Source: Tamarix chinensis (Eukaryota > Streptophyta > Magnoliopsida > Caryophyllales > Tamaricaceae). Taken from it: DNA of 64,000 nucleotides. A program made the translations under genes and the position numbers. Within the stretch, counting starts at the first letter, position 1. The number at the start of each line of letters is the position of its first letter. This document shows, piece by piece, positions 43,546 to 55,969 of the stretch. The DNA is taken from contig CM060175.1 in NCBI GenBank assembly GCA_030549775.1, forward strand, positions 31,227,262 to 31,291,261, in the 5' to 3' direction. The notes beneath the pieces were generated by a model that was given only the letters and a program-made list of their open reading frames with translations, was not told the origin of the DNA and ran no database searches.

Positions 43546-43790
43546 ACTTCAAGAAGGAAATCTAATTGCCTTATTTAGTGAAAAGCTTAGTGACTTAAGG
43601 ATGAACTATAGCATATATGATAAGGAGTTCTATGCTATTGTTAGAGCTCTTGATCATTGGTCACACTATCTTAGGCCGTAACAATTTGTGTTCCAAGAAC
43701 CCTTTTTCTCAATTTTAAGGAGTTCTATGTTATTATTAGAGCACTAGATCATATTTTTCTCTTCATCTTCGACCTCTCTTTCATTTTCTT
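43546..43790 (+). pseudogene. Element E RNase H fragment
   Basis: Plus-strand LQEGNLIALFSEKLSDLRMN then YSIYDKEFYAIVRALDHWSH and YLRP, a clear Ty3/gypsy RNase H motif. After a stop, a second copy of the KEFYAIVRALDH-coding text occurs (43717-43752, against 43622-43656), a local duplication. The rest of RNase H and integrase are absent. Confidence 0.82.
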
Positions 43791-46120
43791 ATTTTTTAGG
43801 TTCCAAGAATGTGTATGCAACCTTCTTTGTAGCTTGACCCAATAATATCCCATATGAATTAGTTTCTCTCATTTTATGCATGATTTTGCAATTTGAGTAT
43901 GATATCCTTTAAATTCTCTCATTACCAAGTATGCATGTGATTTTATGTGAGTAACAAGAGTCATGCGTTTTTATGACATATAAGCATGCTAGGATTAATA
44001 TGATAAAGTTTGGGAAATTTGTGTGCATTTTTGGGTGTTGTTTTACCCAGAATAGTCAATTAGTTCATTGAACCCTTCTAATGGTTGTTTGAATAGCCGT
44101 ATAGTTTGGAAACGTTGATCGGTTGGTTATGAGAACATACGATTGGTTAGATAAGTTAGCTAGTTGATCCCTACATGTAGTTGATCTATTTGTTAAACCC
44201 ATCGATTGATGACCCTATGACTAAAGTGATCTGATCTCTGCTTAAACTCATCGACCTATTTTCTATGAAAAGTGGATCATGGAGACTAATCATACCACTA
44301 GTCCACTGATCTTATTTTTTGTTAAGATCTGGTACTACCAGACCAGTCGAATGGTCTCAATGACCAATAGACCAGTATTGTTGTATTCCATTTGTTTTGT
44401 TTTTAACTTTTATTCTTCTTTTGAGCCTTTTATGTTATTAACTCAATGTAATTACAACATTTAGATAATGATTTCAACTATATTTTCCCTGTATTTAATA
44501 AGAATCATAATGGTGATATTTAGGACTTTAGTTGATTAACTTTTGTGGCATCTCTAAACACCCTATTGGTAGATTTTATGGCTTGTGATGTATTTGGTGT
44601 TATCACTTGGAAACACCCAATTGGTTATTTGTGGAGTTAATATGTGATTCTTTATATCACTTGATAATTAATAATAATGGAAGAAGATTTTGTTCCAGTA
44701 TTTTTCTCCAACTCTTAGGGTAGCTGACTGAGATTAATGGGAGGGTTGCCCTATGGTTTATATTTCCATTAAGTACCTATTACCTTCTCCACTAGGTTGC
44801 GGTCAGTAGGGGTATGTACATATCTTTGAGGTTTATGATTATACTATGGCAGGTCGATATGGAAACGGTGTCTAGTCTAGGTGAGTGAGGTATCCCATTA
44901 CAAGCCCTTGGAACTTCATATTGTCTATTGCTTAAGGGGGTGTGTTATCCCAAATTTTTAGCCCTGATAACATAGGAATTTGAGGTGTGGTGGTTTAGTT
45001 ATCCCTACATTTGTTAGCCCTTGTGGTAGGTGCACTTGATGTGTGGTGGGTTTGGCATTCCCGGATAAAAGTCCCTTCAATGTATCCTGGTCCTATATGG
45101 TGGGTGTGGTATCCCATTTTGATTATTTGCAGTCATGAGCTTTATTCATAGTGGAGAATTAGGTGTTGTTGAATGAACTATCTTAATAATTGGAAATTAT
45201 GTGACCACTAGATGAAGAATTGTAATATGGTATACATTGTGTGGATTACAATGTATTTATAGTATCCCTAATGCACTTTTAACTAGCTAGTTTGAAATAA
45301 ACTAAAAATTAAAAAGCTCTAATAATGCCCTAAAGTGCTAAATTTGATAATATAAAAAGAAAAGACCTTCCGAATGAGTCTATATCTGATTGGGGGGTTT
45401 TAACAAGCATTAGGGACAACTAGCTACTTGAGAAAGATAAATTAAAAGCTATAAATCATCATAGTTATAGCCATCAACTTCATGAGTGATTTTATAGCCT
45501 TAAATTATTGTAAATAGTATCCCCCATACCCTTTGACCTGATCATGTGATGTTTTACAATTTATCAAGCTAGACCGGGTATCATTATGCCAACAAAGTGA
45601 TTTTAGGCTTTATAATTTGTTGTGTGGTGAGGTTTTAGGTACATTAATCATGCTGACATGTCATAGATTACTGCCACACTCTTTCATCTTGTAGGTTGCC
45701 ATTTTCAATGAATTTATGCGCCAAACTTGTGTCAAAAAATGAAGAGAGTGATGTTGCTAGTTTGGGAATTGCTGTAGTTGAGTGCCCTTTATTTTTGTGC
45801 TAAAAGTTTCCCAAAAGTTGGGTAAAACTGCAGTAATAACTTCTATAGTTGGTTGCTTGATTAACTTTGAATTCCACACCCCAAACAACCCTCAAAGGGT
45901 GTCCAAAGCTACTGCATTGGCTGATGCTCATGTGGTTTGAGGCATCCTTCTTTGGATGAGCTATAATCCATTTATGAGCCTATATTAAGCCACCTAAAAA
46001 TTTAACAAAAAGTAGCAGCTTAAAAATAAAACTTGCATGGCTTGATTATTTCATCCATTTATTATCTTCCAATTGAGAGGGTTTTGCAAGCCTTCCATAA
46101 TTAGAGAAATTAATGGTTGT
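43791..46120. other. About 2.3 kb without recognisable genes
   Basis: AT-rich sequence with only short open frames and no protein, tRNA or LTR-end motif that I can support. Between 43990 and 44290 there are several loose repeats of GATTGGTTAG/CATCGATTGATG text. Near 45240 is a TGGATTACAATGTATTTATA stretch that could belong to an old LTR. Confidence 0.4.
44880..45125. repeat. Degenerate repeat of about 65 bp
   Basis: Loose copies of GTGTGGTGGGTTTGGYATCC and TTAGCCCTTG-like text near 44890, 44940, 44988, 45045 and 45105. Origin unknown. Confidence 0.4.
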
Positions 46121-47113
46121 TTTGATACCAAGTTGATGCCCCTCTTCGAATGGATTTGATCTTGAATGAGTATTTTTGTTATGACCTTAATATAACAACC
46201 ACTTTATCAAAAAATTTCACAACAAAATTAAAAAGGAAGGTAGATACTCCTACATCACTACAGCATGTGGATTAAATAATTTAAGTTTAACAATATAATG
46301 TAGTTAAAATCAAACCAAAACTAACCCTCCCAAGACCTTCATTTGCTTCCTTGTTGGGATCTAGTTTCTATTACATAAATTAGATAAAAAAAGTACATAA
46401 AAAGGAGCTAAAATAAGATCCTAATAGCTACTAATAATATTGGAAAGAGACAAGAAATTCTTTTATATTTTGAGATACTTAAAAGTATAAGCAATGTCTT
46501 CATATAAGATATGGCAGCAAATCAAGTCTAGATGGCATCAAATCATTTCTGGAAGCAAACTTTCCAATCTTGAAAATGAAACGTACATGACCAACCGTTA
46601 TGCTTCTTGTTCGATGCACAATAAATCTAAAAATTACTTTGATAATTTGAAAGTCAGCACATTAAGGAATTATTAGAGCTTTTTCCTTTTTAGTTTTTTT
46701 CACACTATCTAGTTAAAATTGTATTAGGAGACTAGCTAGTTAAACTAAGTCAGTCCATAGAAGGTCGCTATGGTCTTTGGTAACTCAAAGGACCTAACAT
46801 TTTCTTGTAAATGTTAGAGCCACATATGAATGAATTCAGATTTGGTTGCCTCATATTTTTCCTCCCTTATGGTAAGATGCACCTTCAAACTTAGTGAAGA
46901 GTTTGATTGATTGATTATCTTCTTCAAACCTTACTTATTTTATCTCAAGAGTTAAAACCTTGAGTTGTAGATATGAGTACATAAATTTAAAGGGTATCTA
47001 TGTTCATATTTTCCTCTTCTTTAACCTCCATTTCTATTTTAAATTTCAGTGGTAATGATCCTCATCCACCATCTTCCTAGCATGACCCAATTTTTATTTC
47101 ATATGCATCAAGT
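46121..47113. repeat. Possible LTR remains
   Basis: A primer-binding-like TTTTGATACCAAGTTGATGC lies at 46125-46140. At the other end, 46880-47113 aligns with the right third of the LTR-like segment at 2740-2967, including TTTTATCTCAAGAG and the terminal ATGCATCA. The two signals suggest different orientations, so this may be two fragments. Limits are approximate. Confidence 0.4.
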
Positions 47114-47242
47114 AGTCAATTTGTAACAAAAAGACCCTCAATCAAGTCCTATAAGTGTTGAGATGAGGATTAAATAGAGACAAACTCATATTTGGCAGCT
47201 AAATGCACTTATTTTTGAGCTCTCCCTACTCTTCATACTAAT

Positions 47243-47879
47243 TGATGCATAGTGGATACAAATTGGGTTAAACATAGAGTAAACAGATGGCTAGGCAATA
47301 AATCAATGAAAATGATGAATTAAGTGACCCTTAATTCTTACACTTGAATCTACCACTCACGCTATGCAACACATAAGATAGAAGACATACGATTTTAGGA
47401 GATAATTCAACCATAGGATGCACTAACCAAGGAGGTAATTTTTACTCATCAAGAGGAAATTAAGGCTAACCAAAGACCCTTCGAATCAACCCCTACTTAC
47501 TCTTATATAGCATTACAAATTCTTGGCTACAAGATAACCAAACTAGTGGTTGGTTAGAACCGTAACTAGAAAGTTACTACTTAATTACCTTTTCTAGTTT
47601 AATTCTAAACAAACATATCCTAGTTTTCCCCACCCCAAAAGGGGGTCATGTGCCCTCCCCCTTTAGCCCATAATTTGGCTAACTTGAATGTGAGTGCAAG
47701 TAATCCCAATTAAGTACAAGCTACTACATGAATTAAACAAAAAATTAGTCAACCCCTAAAGTGAACCTACAAAGAGGACTATCACAAGTATAAGGTGGTG
47801 ATTATAAGACTCCAAAAGGTAGGCATGATTCTACACTTGTAGGCCACCAACCTCTCCTTCCATTAGGTATAGTAGGTTG
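47243..47879 (-). repeat. Element A-family LTR fragment
   Basis: TGATGCATAGTGGATACAAA at the start; closely similar to 28532-28907 plus 34321 on. It includes the minus-strand TATA-like CTATATAAGAG (47510-47520) and TTAATTACCTTTTCTAG (47582), which gives the uninterrupted form of the solo LTR 4 target. It is cut at 47879 by the giant LTR starting at 47880. No primer-binding site or gag is visible on its left. Confidence 0.82.
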
Positions 47880-49678
47880 TGTAATACCCCAAAAAATTTG
47901 CTTAGCCTAATCCTATGTCATTAACACCCTAATTTGCTTCTAATCTCAAGAAATATTATTTTAGCCTTAATCTAATTTCTTTATCCCAAAACTTTAACTG
48001 AATCTAAAACCTTGACTCGGATATATCGTAATTCATAAATCAAAATCAAAATCAAAACTCTCTAAAATTTCCACTAATCCTAATTACTTATGGCTAATCT
48101 AAAAACACCCCAAACTAATCCCCCAACCCTTCTCTTCTTCCTTTTCTTTCTCCTTTTCTTTTCTTTCTTTCTTCTCCTCCTTCCATCAACCTGGAGTTGC
48201 AAAGTTTTATTTCCTTGCAACGTGCACCTACAACTTGCATCCCCCCATTTACACCATCTCCCATCATCTCCTTTTCAGAAACCCGTCATCTATCACCTTT
48301 CTTCTTCTTCTTGAATCTCTACATGATCTACACACCACCATCACCTCCCCTTACCACTCTTCTTCTTCTTATTATTCCTCTTACCTTTACACAATACACA
48401 CACACAACCATCCCCATCACCTACCATTGTTCCCAACACTTAACCCTCTTTTCCTCTACACCAACCTACATCATTGATTACATGTCACCCTTCCCCTACT
48501 TTTCTTCCTTTCCTTCTTCTCCAATTCACTCCATACATGCACACATGACCATATATATATAAATATATATACATATACATACACACTATACTCTCCTTCT
48601 TCCTCTTTTTTTGGTATCCCCTCTATCATTTCTAAATAAAAAGCCACTTCCCAAGCTCCCTCTTCCTTCTCCTTTCTTTTTCCTTCTCTTTTCTTTTTCT
48701 TCTTCCTCCTTCTTCCCCTTATTTTTGACATTTGCATCACCTATTACACCACCTTGGCCACCACTCACCCCCAGTGGCTAATAGATCAACCATCAAGGTC
48801 ACCCCAACCTTCCCTAACACTATCGTCATCCATCGCCGCGAACCACCATCTCTTTTTTCTTCCTTTTTTCTCTTTTCCATCACATTTTTACGGAGCACAC
48901 GTCTTATGCATGACCTCAAGAAAAACCATGCAACAATAAAAATTTCCCATCGCATAATTGTGGAACTTAGCACCGCCTGGCCATGCATGATTGTTTCTCT
49001 CAACCAAGGCTGGACCACCTACAACATAGCTATGCAACTCAACACTGCCTAGTTATACTTGATCTTTTCTCTCGACAATGGCTACAATGCCTGCAGTGCA
49101 GCTGTGTAACTTCCCATTTTTTGTCATACACCCTTATTTTAACCCACCCCCCAAACCTTATCCAAACAACACCAAAATCTTACCATAGCTCTACCACACA
49201 TTCCTCTACACATCCACTCATCTCAAGATCCCATTTGACTATGGTTATTTCCATTTTTATCCTCTTTGTCTTAATTTCTCCTTTGATTTAACTTTTCAAG
49301 CCTAACCATGAATTTTTATTTTATTTTTCATAGGTGGTATTCTAGTAGATTTGGAGGAGGAAGTTTATGATTTGTATGCTTAGAGTCTAGTGTCCCAGTT
49401 GGTAGGCATATGATACAATGTTTAGGGTTTTTGGTGTTATTTTATTATATGGTTATATATGTTTTTTTATGATATTTTTGATGTATGATGTAACGTATGT
49501 TGATCATGATATTTTGTGATGATATGAATATTATGTTAAGAGGAAGTAAGAATGGATGAGAGGTACCATTGTGTTGTGATTTTTGTTTTGATAATGTGAT
49601 ACTGTAGAAATATATCTTATGGTATGAAATAAGGGCTTAAGGATATTATATTATTGAAAGAAAGTAAGAATAGGTCAG
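47880..49678 (+). mobile_element. Giant LTR G, left part
   Basis: Starts TGTAATACCCCAAAAAATTT inside the LTR at 47243. It has an AT-rich start, then a pyrimidine tract (48115-49290) containing (TA)n at 48554, then a CATAGGTGGTATTCTAG block, then AT-rich sequence like that at 60830-61100. It is interrupted at 49678 by giant LTR H and resumes at 54404. Only the 5' end is clear; GGTTG (47875-47879) would be its target site, but the other end is not found. Confidence 0.7.
48115..49290 (+). repeat. Pyrimidine-rich tract of giant LTR G
   Basis: C/T-rich plus strand with overlapping open frames on both strands, all low-complexity. A (TA)n-rich stretch (48548-48580) splits it. No domain recognised. 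Confidence 0.7.
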
Positions 49679-49999
49679 TGTAATCCCCACAAATTTAGAA
49701 AACCTATAATTTAATAAATAGCTTTTATTTAAAATAAATTAGCTTTTAAAATTATTTAGTTTAGTTATTTTATGGATTTTTGAGTATATAAATTTGGATA
49801 GGAATATTTGATAAATTAAAACAAATATTTTTTTATTTTATCATACTCTTTTTATTTAAATAATTTTTACCAAACCAATATTTTACTAAAATTATCCTTT
49901 TTAAGCCCATATATTTAATTATATTAAATTAAATTATTAAATAAATTTATTATTAAAAATATTAAATCCTATTATTTTATAAATTAAATTATTTTAAGT

Positions 50000-50765
50000 T
50001 CACCCATTTTCCTCATTTTCCTTTTTTATTTTTTTTCCTTCTCCTTTTTCTCCTTTTCCCTCCTTTCTTTCTTTTTCCTTTTTTCTCCTCCGTTGGGCCA
50101 CCTGCACCCGGCATGCTTACTACCTCCCCCGGTGCGCGACTGGGCCACTAGCTCATCTCTCCTCTCTTCCTTCCTTCCTCTCCCGCATGACCCGCTCCTC
50201 CCTTCCTCTCCTCTCTTACGTGTCATAGCCCAGTCCAACATTTTTTCTTTCTTCTGTTCTCCCCCTAGACTGGGCTGACCTAATCTCTTTTTTTTTTCAT
50301 GCTCCTCCCTTCCTCTCCTCACCAGAATTTCTTGACCCATTTTTTGAGCCTTACTTTCCCTTCCCCAATTCTTTTCTCTCATTTTCTCCTCCTTCCTATT
50401 TTCCCCATTTTTTGCACCACCACCACCCTCAGCCGCTTACACTACCACACTGACCCCCTGCGTTACCTTCTATCGCCACCTTCTACTTCCCTGCATCATC
50501 ACACCACACCCTCGAGCCACCCTATAGTCCCCTTCTTCCTCCCCTCCTCTTTTCCCTCCCTCCTCGACATCCACCCTTCGCAGCCTCAGCTGCCAACAAC
50601 CCATCCCTAGCCTCCACCTACACACCCTCTTTACTCCTGCACCCTTACATTGCCTCCAATCCTCCCCCATATAACTCCTTTACTAGCCTAAAAACCCCAA
50701 GCTGAACCATCTCCCTCTCCCTTCTACCTCACCACCTTCGACCATTTCCCCCCTATAGCCTGCAT
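50000..50765 (+). repeat. Pyrimidine-rich tract of LTR H
   Basis: C/T-rich plus strand, followed by GGCTCACGTTATTCATGTAG near 50768, related to 30471. Open frames are compositional. Confidence 0.75.
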
Positions 50766-50924
50766 ATGGCTCACGTTATTCATGTAGTGTGAGCTCCACA
50801 TTGATTTGAAAATTAATTTGTTTAAATTTTTGAGGTATATTAATAGTTAAGTAAAGTGTATTATTAATTAAGTTTTCATAAAAATTTTATCCTTTTAATT
50901 CCCTACTTCTAATATAAGAATTAT

Positions 50925-51040
50925 TGACATTATTTTTTAGGTGTTGATTTTGCTATTAAAAGCTTGAATCTTTAACCGGGATACATATAAGATTTGATTT
51001 TTGTAGGAATTAAGATAATTGTTAAACCCCACTTAAGCTC
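50925..51040 (+). repeat. Conserved block 1 (copy in LTR H)
   Basis: GACATTATTTTTTAGGTGTT then TCTTTAACCGGGATACATAT and AAGATTTGATTTTTG. Same position as in LTRs 1, 3 and 4. Confidence 0.75.
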
Positions 51041-51399
51041 ATCGAAAAATGTATGCTAGCACATTAGGGATTTTATTATGATTTTATGCATGTTATGTGT
51101 TGCCTAGTATGATATATGTGGTTGCTTATATTGATTGATAAAAAGAAAGCATGCTAGCTTTTGTGCCATATGTAGATATGATACTTAATGAATGAATTTG
51201 ATTATTGATGGAAATGTTAAATGCTTGTCAATGATGTATTATGTCATTAATGCATGAATAATATTATTGTGAGCCTAAGGGTGTTTTAGTAATATGCCTA
51301 TGTAAGTTTGTGATCTAATATATGTAGTTGCTAATGAGTATTATGTTGAATAATGACAAGTTGGTGGAGTTAGGTGATAAGAATGAGGTACTAATATTA

Positions 51400-52660
51400 G
51401 TATTTTATGTAGTGGTGGTAAATTCATAAAAGTGGTGTAATAAAGGGGTAAAATAATAATTTTATAAGTGAAAGGGTATTTTGGAAATTTTGGAGTTAAA
51501 GGATAAAACAGTAATTTGTAAGTAAAAGGGTATCTTGGTAATTTTGAAAGAAAAAGGCAAATGGTATTTTGTGAGAAAAAGGGCAATATGGTAATTTTAT
51601 ATGTAAAGGGGTATCGTGGTAATTTTAGAAGTAAGGGATAAAATGGTAATTTTGGAAGAGAATGGTAAGAATGGTAATTTTGGAAGTAAGGGGTAAAATA
51701 GTAATTTTGGATGTAAAAGGGTATTATGGTAATTTGCAAGCAAAAGGGTAATATGGTAAGATTAGATGTAAGGGGGTAAACTGGTAGTTTAATAAATAAG
51801 AGGATATTATGGTAATTTTGGTAGTAAAGGGGTAAAATGGTAATTCGTAAGTATAAGGGTAAATTGGTAATTATAATTATGGAGAAGGGTAAATTAATAA
51901 TTATAAATATGGAGAGGGGTAAATTGGTAATTATAATTATGGAAAAGTGTAACTTGGTAATTATAGTTATGGAGAAGGTTAAATTAATAATTATAAACAT
52001 GGAGAGGGGTAAATTAGTAATTAAAATTATGGAGAAGTGTAATCTTAATAATGGAGAAGGGTAAATTAATAATTATAATTATGGAGAAGGGTAAATTGGT
52101 AATTGTAATGATGGAGAAGGGTAAATTGATAATTATAATAACGGAGAAGGGTAAAATGGTAATTATAATAATTAAGAAGGGTAAAATGGCAATGATAATA
52201 ATTGAGAAGGGTAATTTGGTAATTTTGATAATGGATAAAGGCAATTTGGTAATTTATCCGACTAAAGGGGCAATTCGGTAATTATGATAATAGGGAAGGG
52301 CAATTTCGTAATTTAGCTGACTAAAGGGTAAATTGGTAATTATTTAACCAACTAGAGGGGAAAACTGGTAATCATGATAATGAAGAAGGGTAATTTGATA
52401 ATTTATTCAATTTAAGGGCAATTTAGTAAATATAACAAAAGAAAAGGGCAATTCGGTAATCTAACCAACCAAATGGGAAATATGATAAGTGTAGTAAATA
52501 TGAGGGGTGAATGATGATCTAAAAAGCATAGGAGATAACTTGGTAACCTAAACCGAATAAGGATAATTTGGTAATTATGCAACCTAAAGGGTAATATGGT
52601 AATTTGTCAAGTAAGGAAGGGATGACTTAGTAATTTTATAAGTAAGGGGTAAATAAGTAA
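51400..52660 (+). repeat. GGTAATTT minisatellite in LTR H
   Basis: About 1.26 kb. The cleanest part (51860-52230) repeats GGAGAAGGGTAAATTGGTAA then TTATAATTAT with a period near 30-33 bp. The frames open on both strands give repeating peptides of Lys, Ile and Val and no domain. Confidence 0.9.
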
Positions 52661-52914
52661 TTTGCATCTAACATGGTCATTATGACTGTGGAATTTCGTG
52701 ATATGACTCAAATAACACTAAATAGCAAGGTAAGAGTATTTGGTAATTAATAAGTATCACGAGAACAAATCCTAAATCAGAATTGGATGAGATTATGATG
52801 GCCTTATGGATTTCCTCTATGTTATCTTAGATAATTGTATGAATAAGAAACGCTTAATGATACCAGAACGATTGAAAGTGAATAAGTATCTGATTATTGT
52901 GTTTTTTTGTGATC

Positions 52915-53285
52915 ACCTTAATTAAGACACTAATACTTAAAGTGAAAGACCTCGAGATCGGGAATGGTGGCTCTTTAGGGGTCACTACCCTAAAGACGTG
53001 GTTTAGCCCATGATTATTCTAGTATTTGCTGGTGTGCCTTTGTGCCCCAGCCAAGCCCTATATCTTACTCTATCTAGCTCTACAAACCTATTTAGAGGGT
53101 ATGCATACTTATTGATTAGGTGTCATTGTCGGTATGGTACTGAGTAGCTTTATGCACCAGTACGACCAGGGTACCTTTGCGTCTCTGGGTTGATGGTTTA
53201 AGGGTACTGAGTAGCTTGTATGCACCCATACGACCGGTGTACCTTTGTGTCCCGGGTTCTTGATCTCCCGTCTGAGGTAAATAAA
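52915..53285 (+). repeat. Conserved block 2 in LTR H
   Basis: GATCACCTTAATTAAGACAC, GGGAATGGTGGCTCTTTAGG, GGTCACTACCCTAAAGACGT, GCTGGTGTGCCTTTGTGCCC, then two units of TATGCACCAGTACGACCAGG / GTACCTTTGCGTC about 65 bp apart. Conserved with 32880-33245 and inverted 21440-21775. Confidence 0.85.
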
Positions 53286-53379
53286 TAGAATTGTTGTGCT
53301 GGTTAAAGAAAGGAAAAACACTATTCACAAAAGTGAAAGATTAATGAGCCATGCCCAATTAACTTATGATTTTGAGTAC

Positions 53380-53745
53380 CGATCCACCGGTTATAATAGT
53401 GGCTCAGGAGCGCGTTACCCCGGTAGATGAAATTGAATACTGGTCCATCAGAGATAATAGTGGCCAAGGAGTGTTTTGTCCTGGATGATGATTATATGTA
53501 TTTCGGTCCACCGGCTAAAATAGTGGGGCTCCCGAGCTCAATAAAACAAGCATTGGATGTGAATAAATTATGGAAAGATATTAATTACTTATAGTGGAAC
53601 ACCTTGTGAGTCGGAGCCAGACCAGTCCCCCGATGAATAATAGTGGCCATGTGCGTTATGTCCTGGAGACCGATCTATTGGCAATAATAGTGATTAGGAG
53701 CATTCTTCCCTGTATGTATTCTGGTCCACCAACTATAATAGTGGG
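53380..53745 (+). repeat. Dyad repeats in LTR H
   Basis: Copies near 53385, 53443, 53505, 53625, 53672 and 53722, for example GATCCACCGGTTATAATAGT and GGTCCACCGGCTAAAATAGT. Spacing is about 50-62 bp with one longer gap. Confidence 0.82.
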
Positions 53746-53944
53746 GTTCCTGCACTCACTTGGATATAACCAGAGAGATGATTGAATAATGATGGACTAA
53801 TGGATTAAGGCCCAAAAGTATCGATCATACCTTATAACTTGTTGATATGTGGCAGCCTTGTTATATATGTGATTGTTATGTATGCACCTCTCATTACATA
53901 TGTATATAGCTTGCATTATGTGTCACGTTGCGGGCCTATTTTTA

Positions 53945-54060
53945 AGTGTGGTATTAAAGGGTTACTTAGTATCATAGTATTGAAGGGTTCCACTTGTGGG
54001 GCCCTTGTCTATTCAATGGACAGTGTCCCTTGCAGATCTTTTCAAGTACTACTCAAGTGG
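53945..54060 (+). repeat. Palindrome block near the 3' end of LTR H
   Basis: AAAGGGTTACTTAGTATCAT then AGTATTGAAGGGTTCC and TATTCAATGGACAGTGTCC. Slightly decayed form of the block in LTR 4. Confidence 0.7.
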
Positions 54061-54403
54061 GCAATGGGAAAGAGAGTAAGGAATTATCCGGAACCGTTAG
54101 GGTTTTTCTCCTTCTTTTTTAAATTCCTGATTTTAATTTTAATGTTGTTAATGTAACTACCACTGGTGGATTTTATTCTTGTAAATGATTTGATACGCTA
54201 CTCTGATTTAAGTATGTTGAATTTCTTGTAGATTTTATTTCATTTTTTTTAGCCTTAGCACTTGGTATTGGAACGGTATGAGTGAACCTATCTGGTACTA
54301 AGTGTGGCAGTAATATCCCCAAAATTCATAGTTTGTTGTTTTGCTTCCGCTAATCTTTTAATAAAACAAAATTTTTCAATAGTAAATTTTGGGGGGTGTT
54401 ACA

Positions 54404-55230
54404 GTAAGAGGTACCATTATTATTTTATTGGGATAATATATCTTATCGTATGAAATATGGGTTAAATGAGTTTTGATAAATGGAATTAAGAATTATCATC
54501 AGGTAGATGATAAATTGTGGACTTGGAAACTAATATGTATGGAAGGTAAAAGATTTTATAAAATAAATATTTTTATTTGTTCTTAAGGGTTATTTGGTCA
54601 TTATAGTGTAATAACAAAATTTTTGTATTTTATGGATTAGGTGGATTAAAATCTGATAATAACAGCATGAGGGATTATTGGAGGTATTATCATTGTTTCG
54701 GGTCCTTAAATGATTTAATGGATAACTTGGGGCAACTATCTTAGAATGATAATATCATTATTCCATGTATAAGATCTAGATATTATATGCATTTCTGAAT
54801 ACATTGTTAATATTTGACCTTATGGGGTTATCTATCAGAATTGGTAATTATGTAAATTTCATGGCAGATGTTATGACAATTTTATGGAATTTGGGTTTTG
54901 GATGCTTTTGTGAGTAATATATCAGGATGAGATGATTAATGTATGTGTATGGGAATTAGATCATGCATTTTGGGTACAATAATAATGATGGGATTTGGAG
55001 ATGATATAATATAAGTTGTGTGAATAATTAATATGGGAGAATGAACACTAAAGAGTGTGTAATTAGGGTTTGAAAGGACCTAAGGACTTGGACCTATGCT
55101 ATATGTATATATGTTTTAATGTGTTATATGCCTTAGAATCAATCTTAAATAAGATATTAATCACTTACAGTGAAAGAGCATGTGAGTAGGGCCAAAGTGA
55201 TCTATTTATATGTGTATATATATATTAAAA
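54404..55230 (+). mobile_element. Giant LTR G, right part
   Basis: Resumes LTR G after H: GTAAGAGGTACCATTATTATT at 54404 repeats the text at 49560-49580. Near 55140-55180 it has ATATTAATCACTTACAGTGA, part of the 3' module of the family. It fades around 55230, where pararetrovirus-like sequence starts. The normal 3' end is not present. Confidence 0.55.
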
Positions 55231-55449
55231 AACGATAAAGTTCAAATTCCTTTTTCATTGATTGGTTCGAAATATATGCTAAACAGAACAAAATTAATTT
55301 TTCCTATACAAAAAACAAATCTAGTAACAACTAGAAACAAGTCTAAAACTTGGAAATAAAATAGAGGAACAATTAAATCTGATCAGCCTCCTCTCCAAAA
55401 CATAAAAATATCTTTTGGTGAAAATGCACTAGAACTAAAACCTTTAAGA

Positions 55450-55704
55450 ATGCCTAAGGAAAACAATGGTGAAAATGTTAAACACATTCTCCTTCAAAAT
55501 AACATCACAAACATACATTTAAATACGATTAGATTGAAATTGATAAAATTAGATAAACAAATTCAAAAAACTATTTTTCCTGCTTTACAAATCACATCAG
55601 TATCTCAAAACTTAGGAAATAAAAACCACCGATCTTCAAAACCTTCAAAGTATCAAAACATAGTAAATATGCAGGCTGGGAAATTGAATTTCTCCAAGCC
55701 ATAA
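55450..55704 (+). pseudogene. Pararetrovirus-like spacer region ahead of the coat protein
   Basis: An open frame of about 84 codons, Lys/Asn/Gln-rich, with IRLKLIKLDKQIQKTIF suggesting a short coiled-coil helix. This kind of low-conservation region lies before the coat protein in caulimovirid polyproteins. The assignment rests mainly on position. Confidence 0.45.
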
Positions 55705-55969
55705 AAACCCAACTTAGCCAAATTACAATAACCTTTTCTAACTAAATTCAAATTCCTTAAACCCTTGACTTAGATTCACAAATAAATACTATAGGACAAA
55801 CCCTATAAACTGATAGTGATGAGATTAAGGAACCAACTCTCTCTTGTTTGTATGAAAAAGATATACCCACTTCCTCTAGGGCCATGATTCCTAGACAAAT
55901 TGCTCCTGACTTAAACCATGAAGTCAGATCAAGTAAATTAGCCCAACCAAACTATAAATTCTCATCCTT

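Larger units (their letters stand above)
49679..54403 (+). mobile_element. Giant solo LTR H (4.7 kb)
   Basis: Starts TGTAATCCCCACAAATTT and ends AATTTTGGGGGGTGTTACA. The flanks GTCAG (49674-49678) and GTAAG (54404-54408) are a four-of-five target duplication. It has all modules of LTR 4 in the same order: AT-rich start, pyrimidine tract (50000-50765), block 1, minisatellite, block 2, dyad repeats, palindrome block. No coding motif. It is nested in LTR G. Confidence 0.85.

Noticed and set aside
46494..46676. 60-codon open frame in AT-rich DNA
   Set aside because: No motif; length expected by chance in AT-rich sequence.
51341..52281. Long open frames of 219 and about 76 codons on both strands
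   Set aside because: Created by the GGTAATTT minisatellite; Ile/Lys/Val repeats with the period of the DNA repeat.
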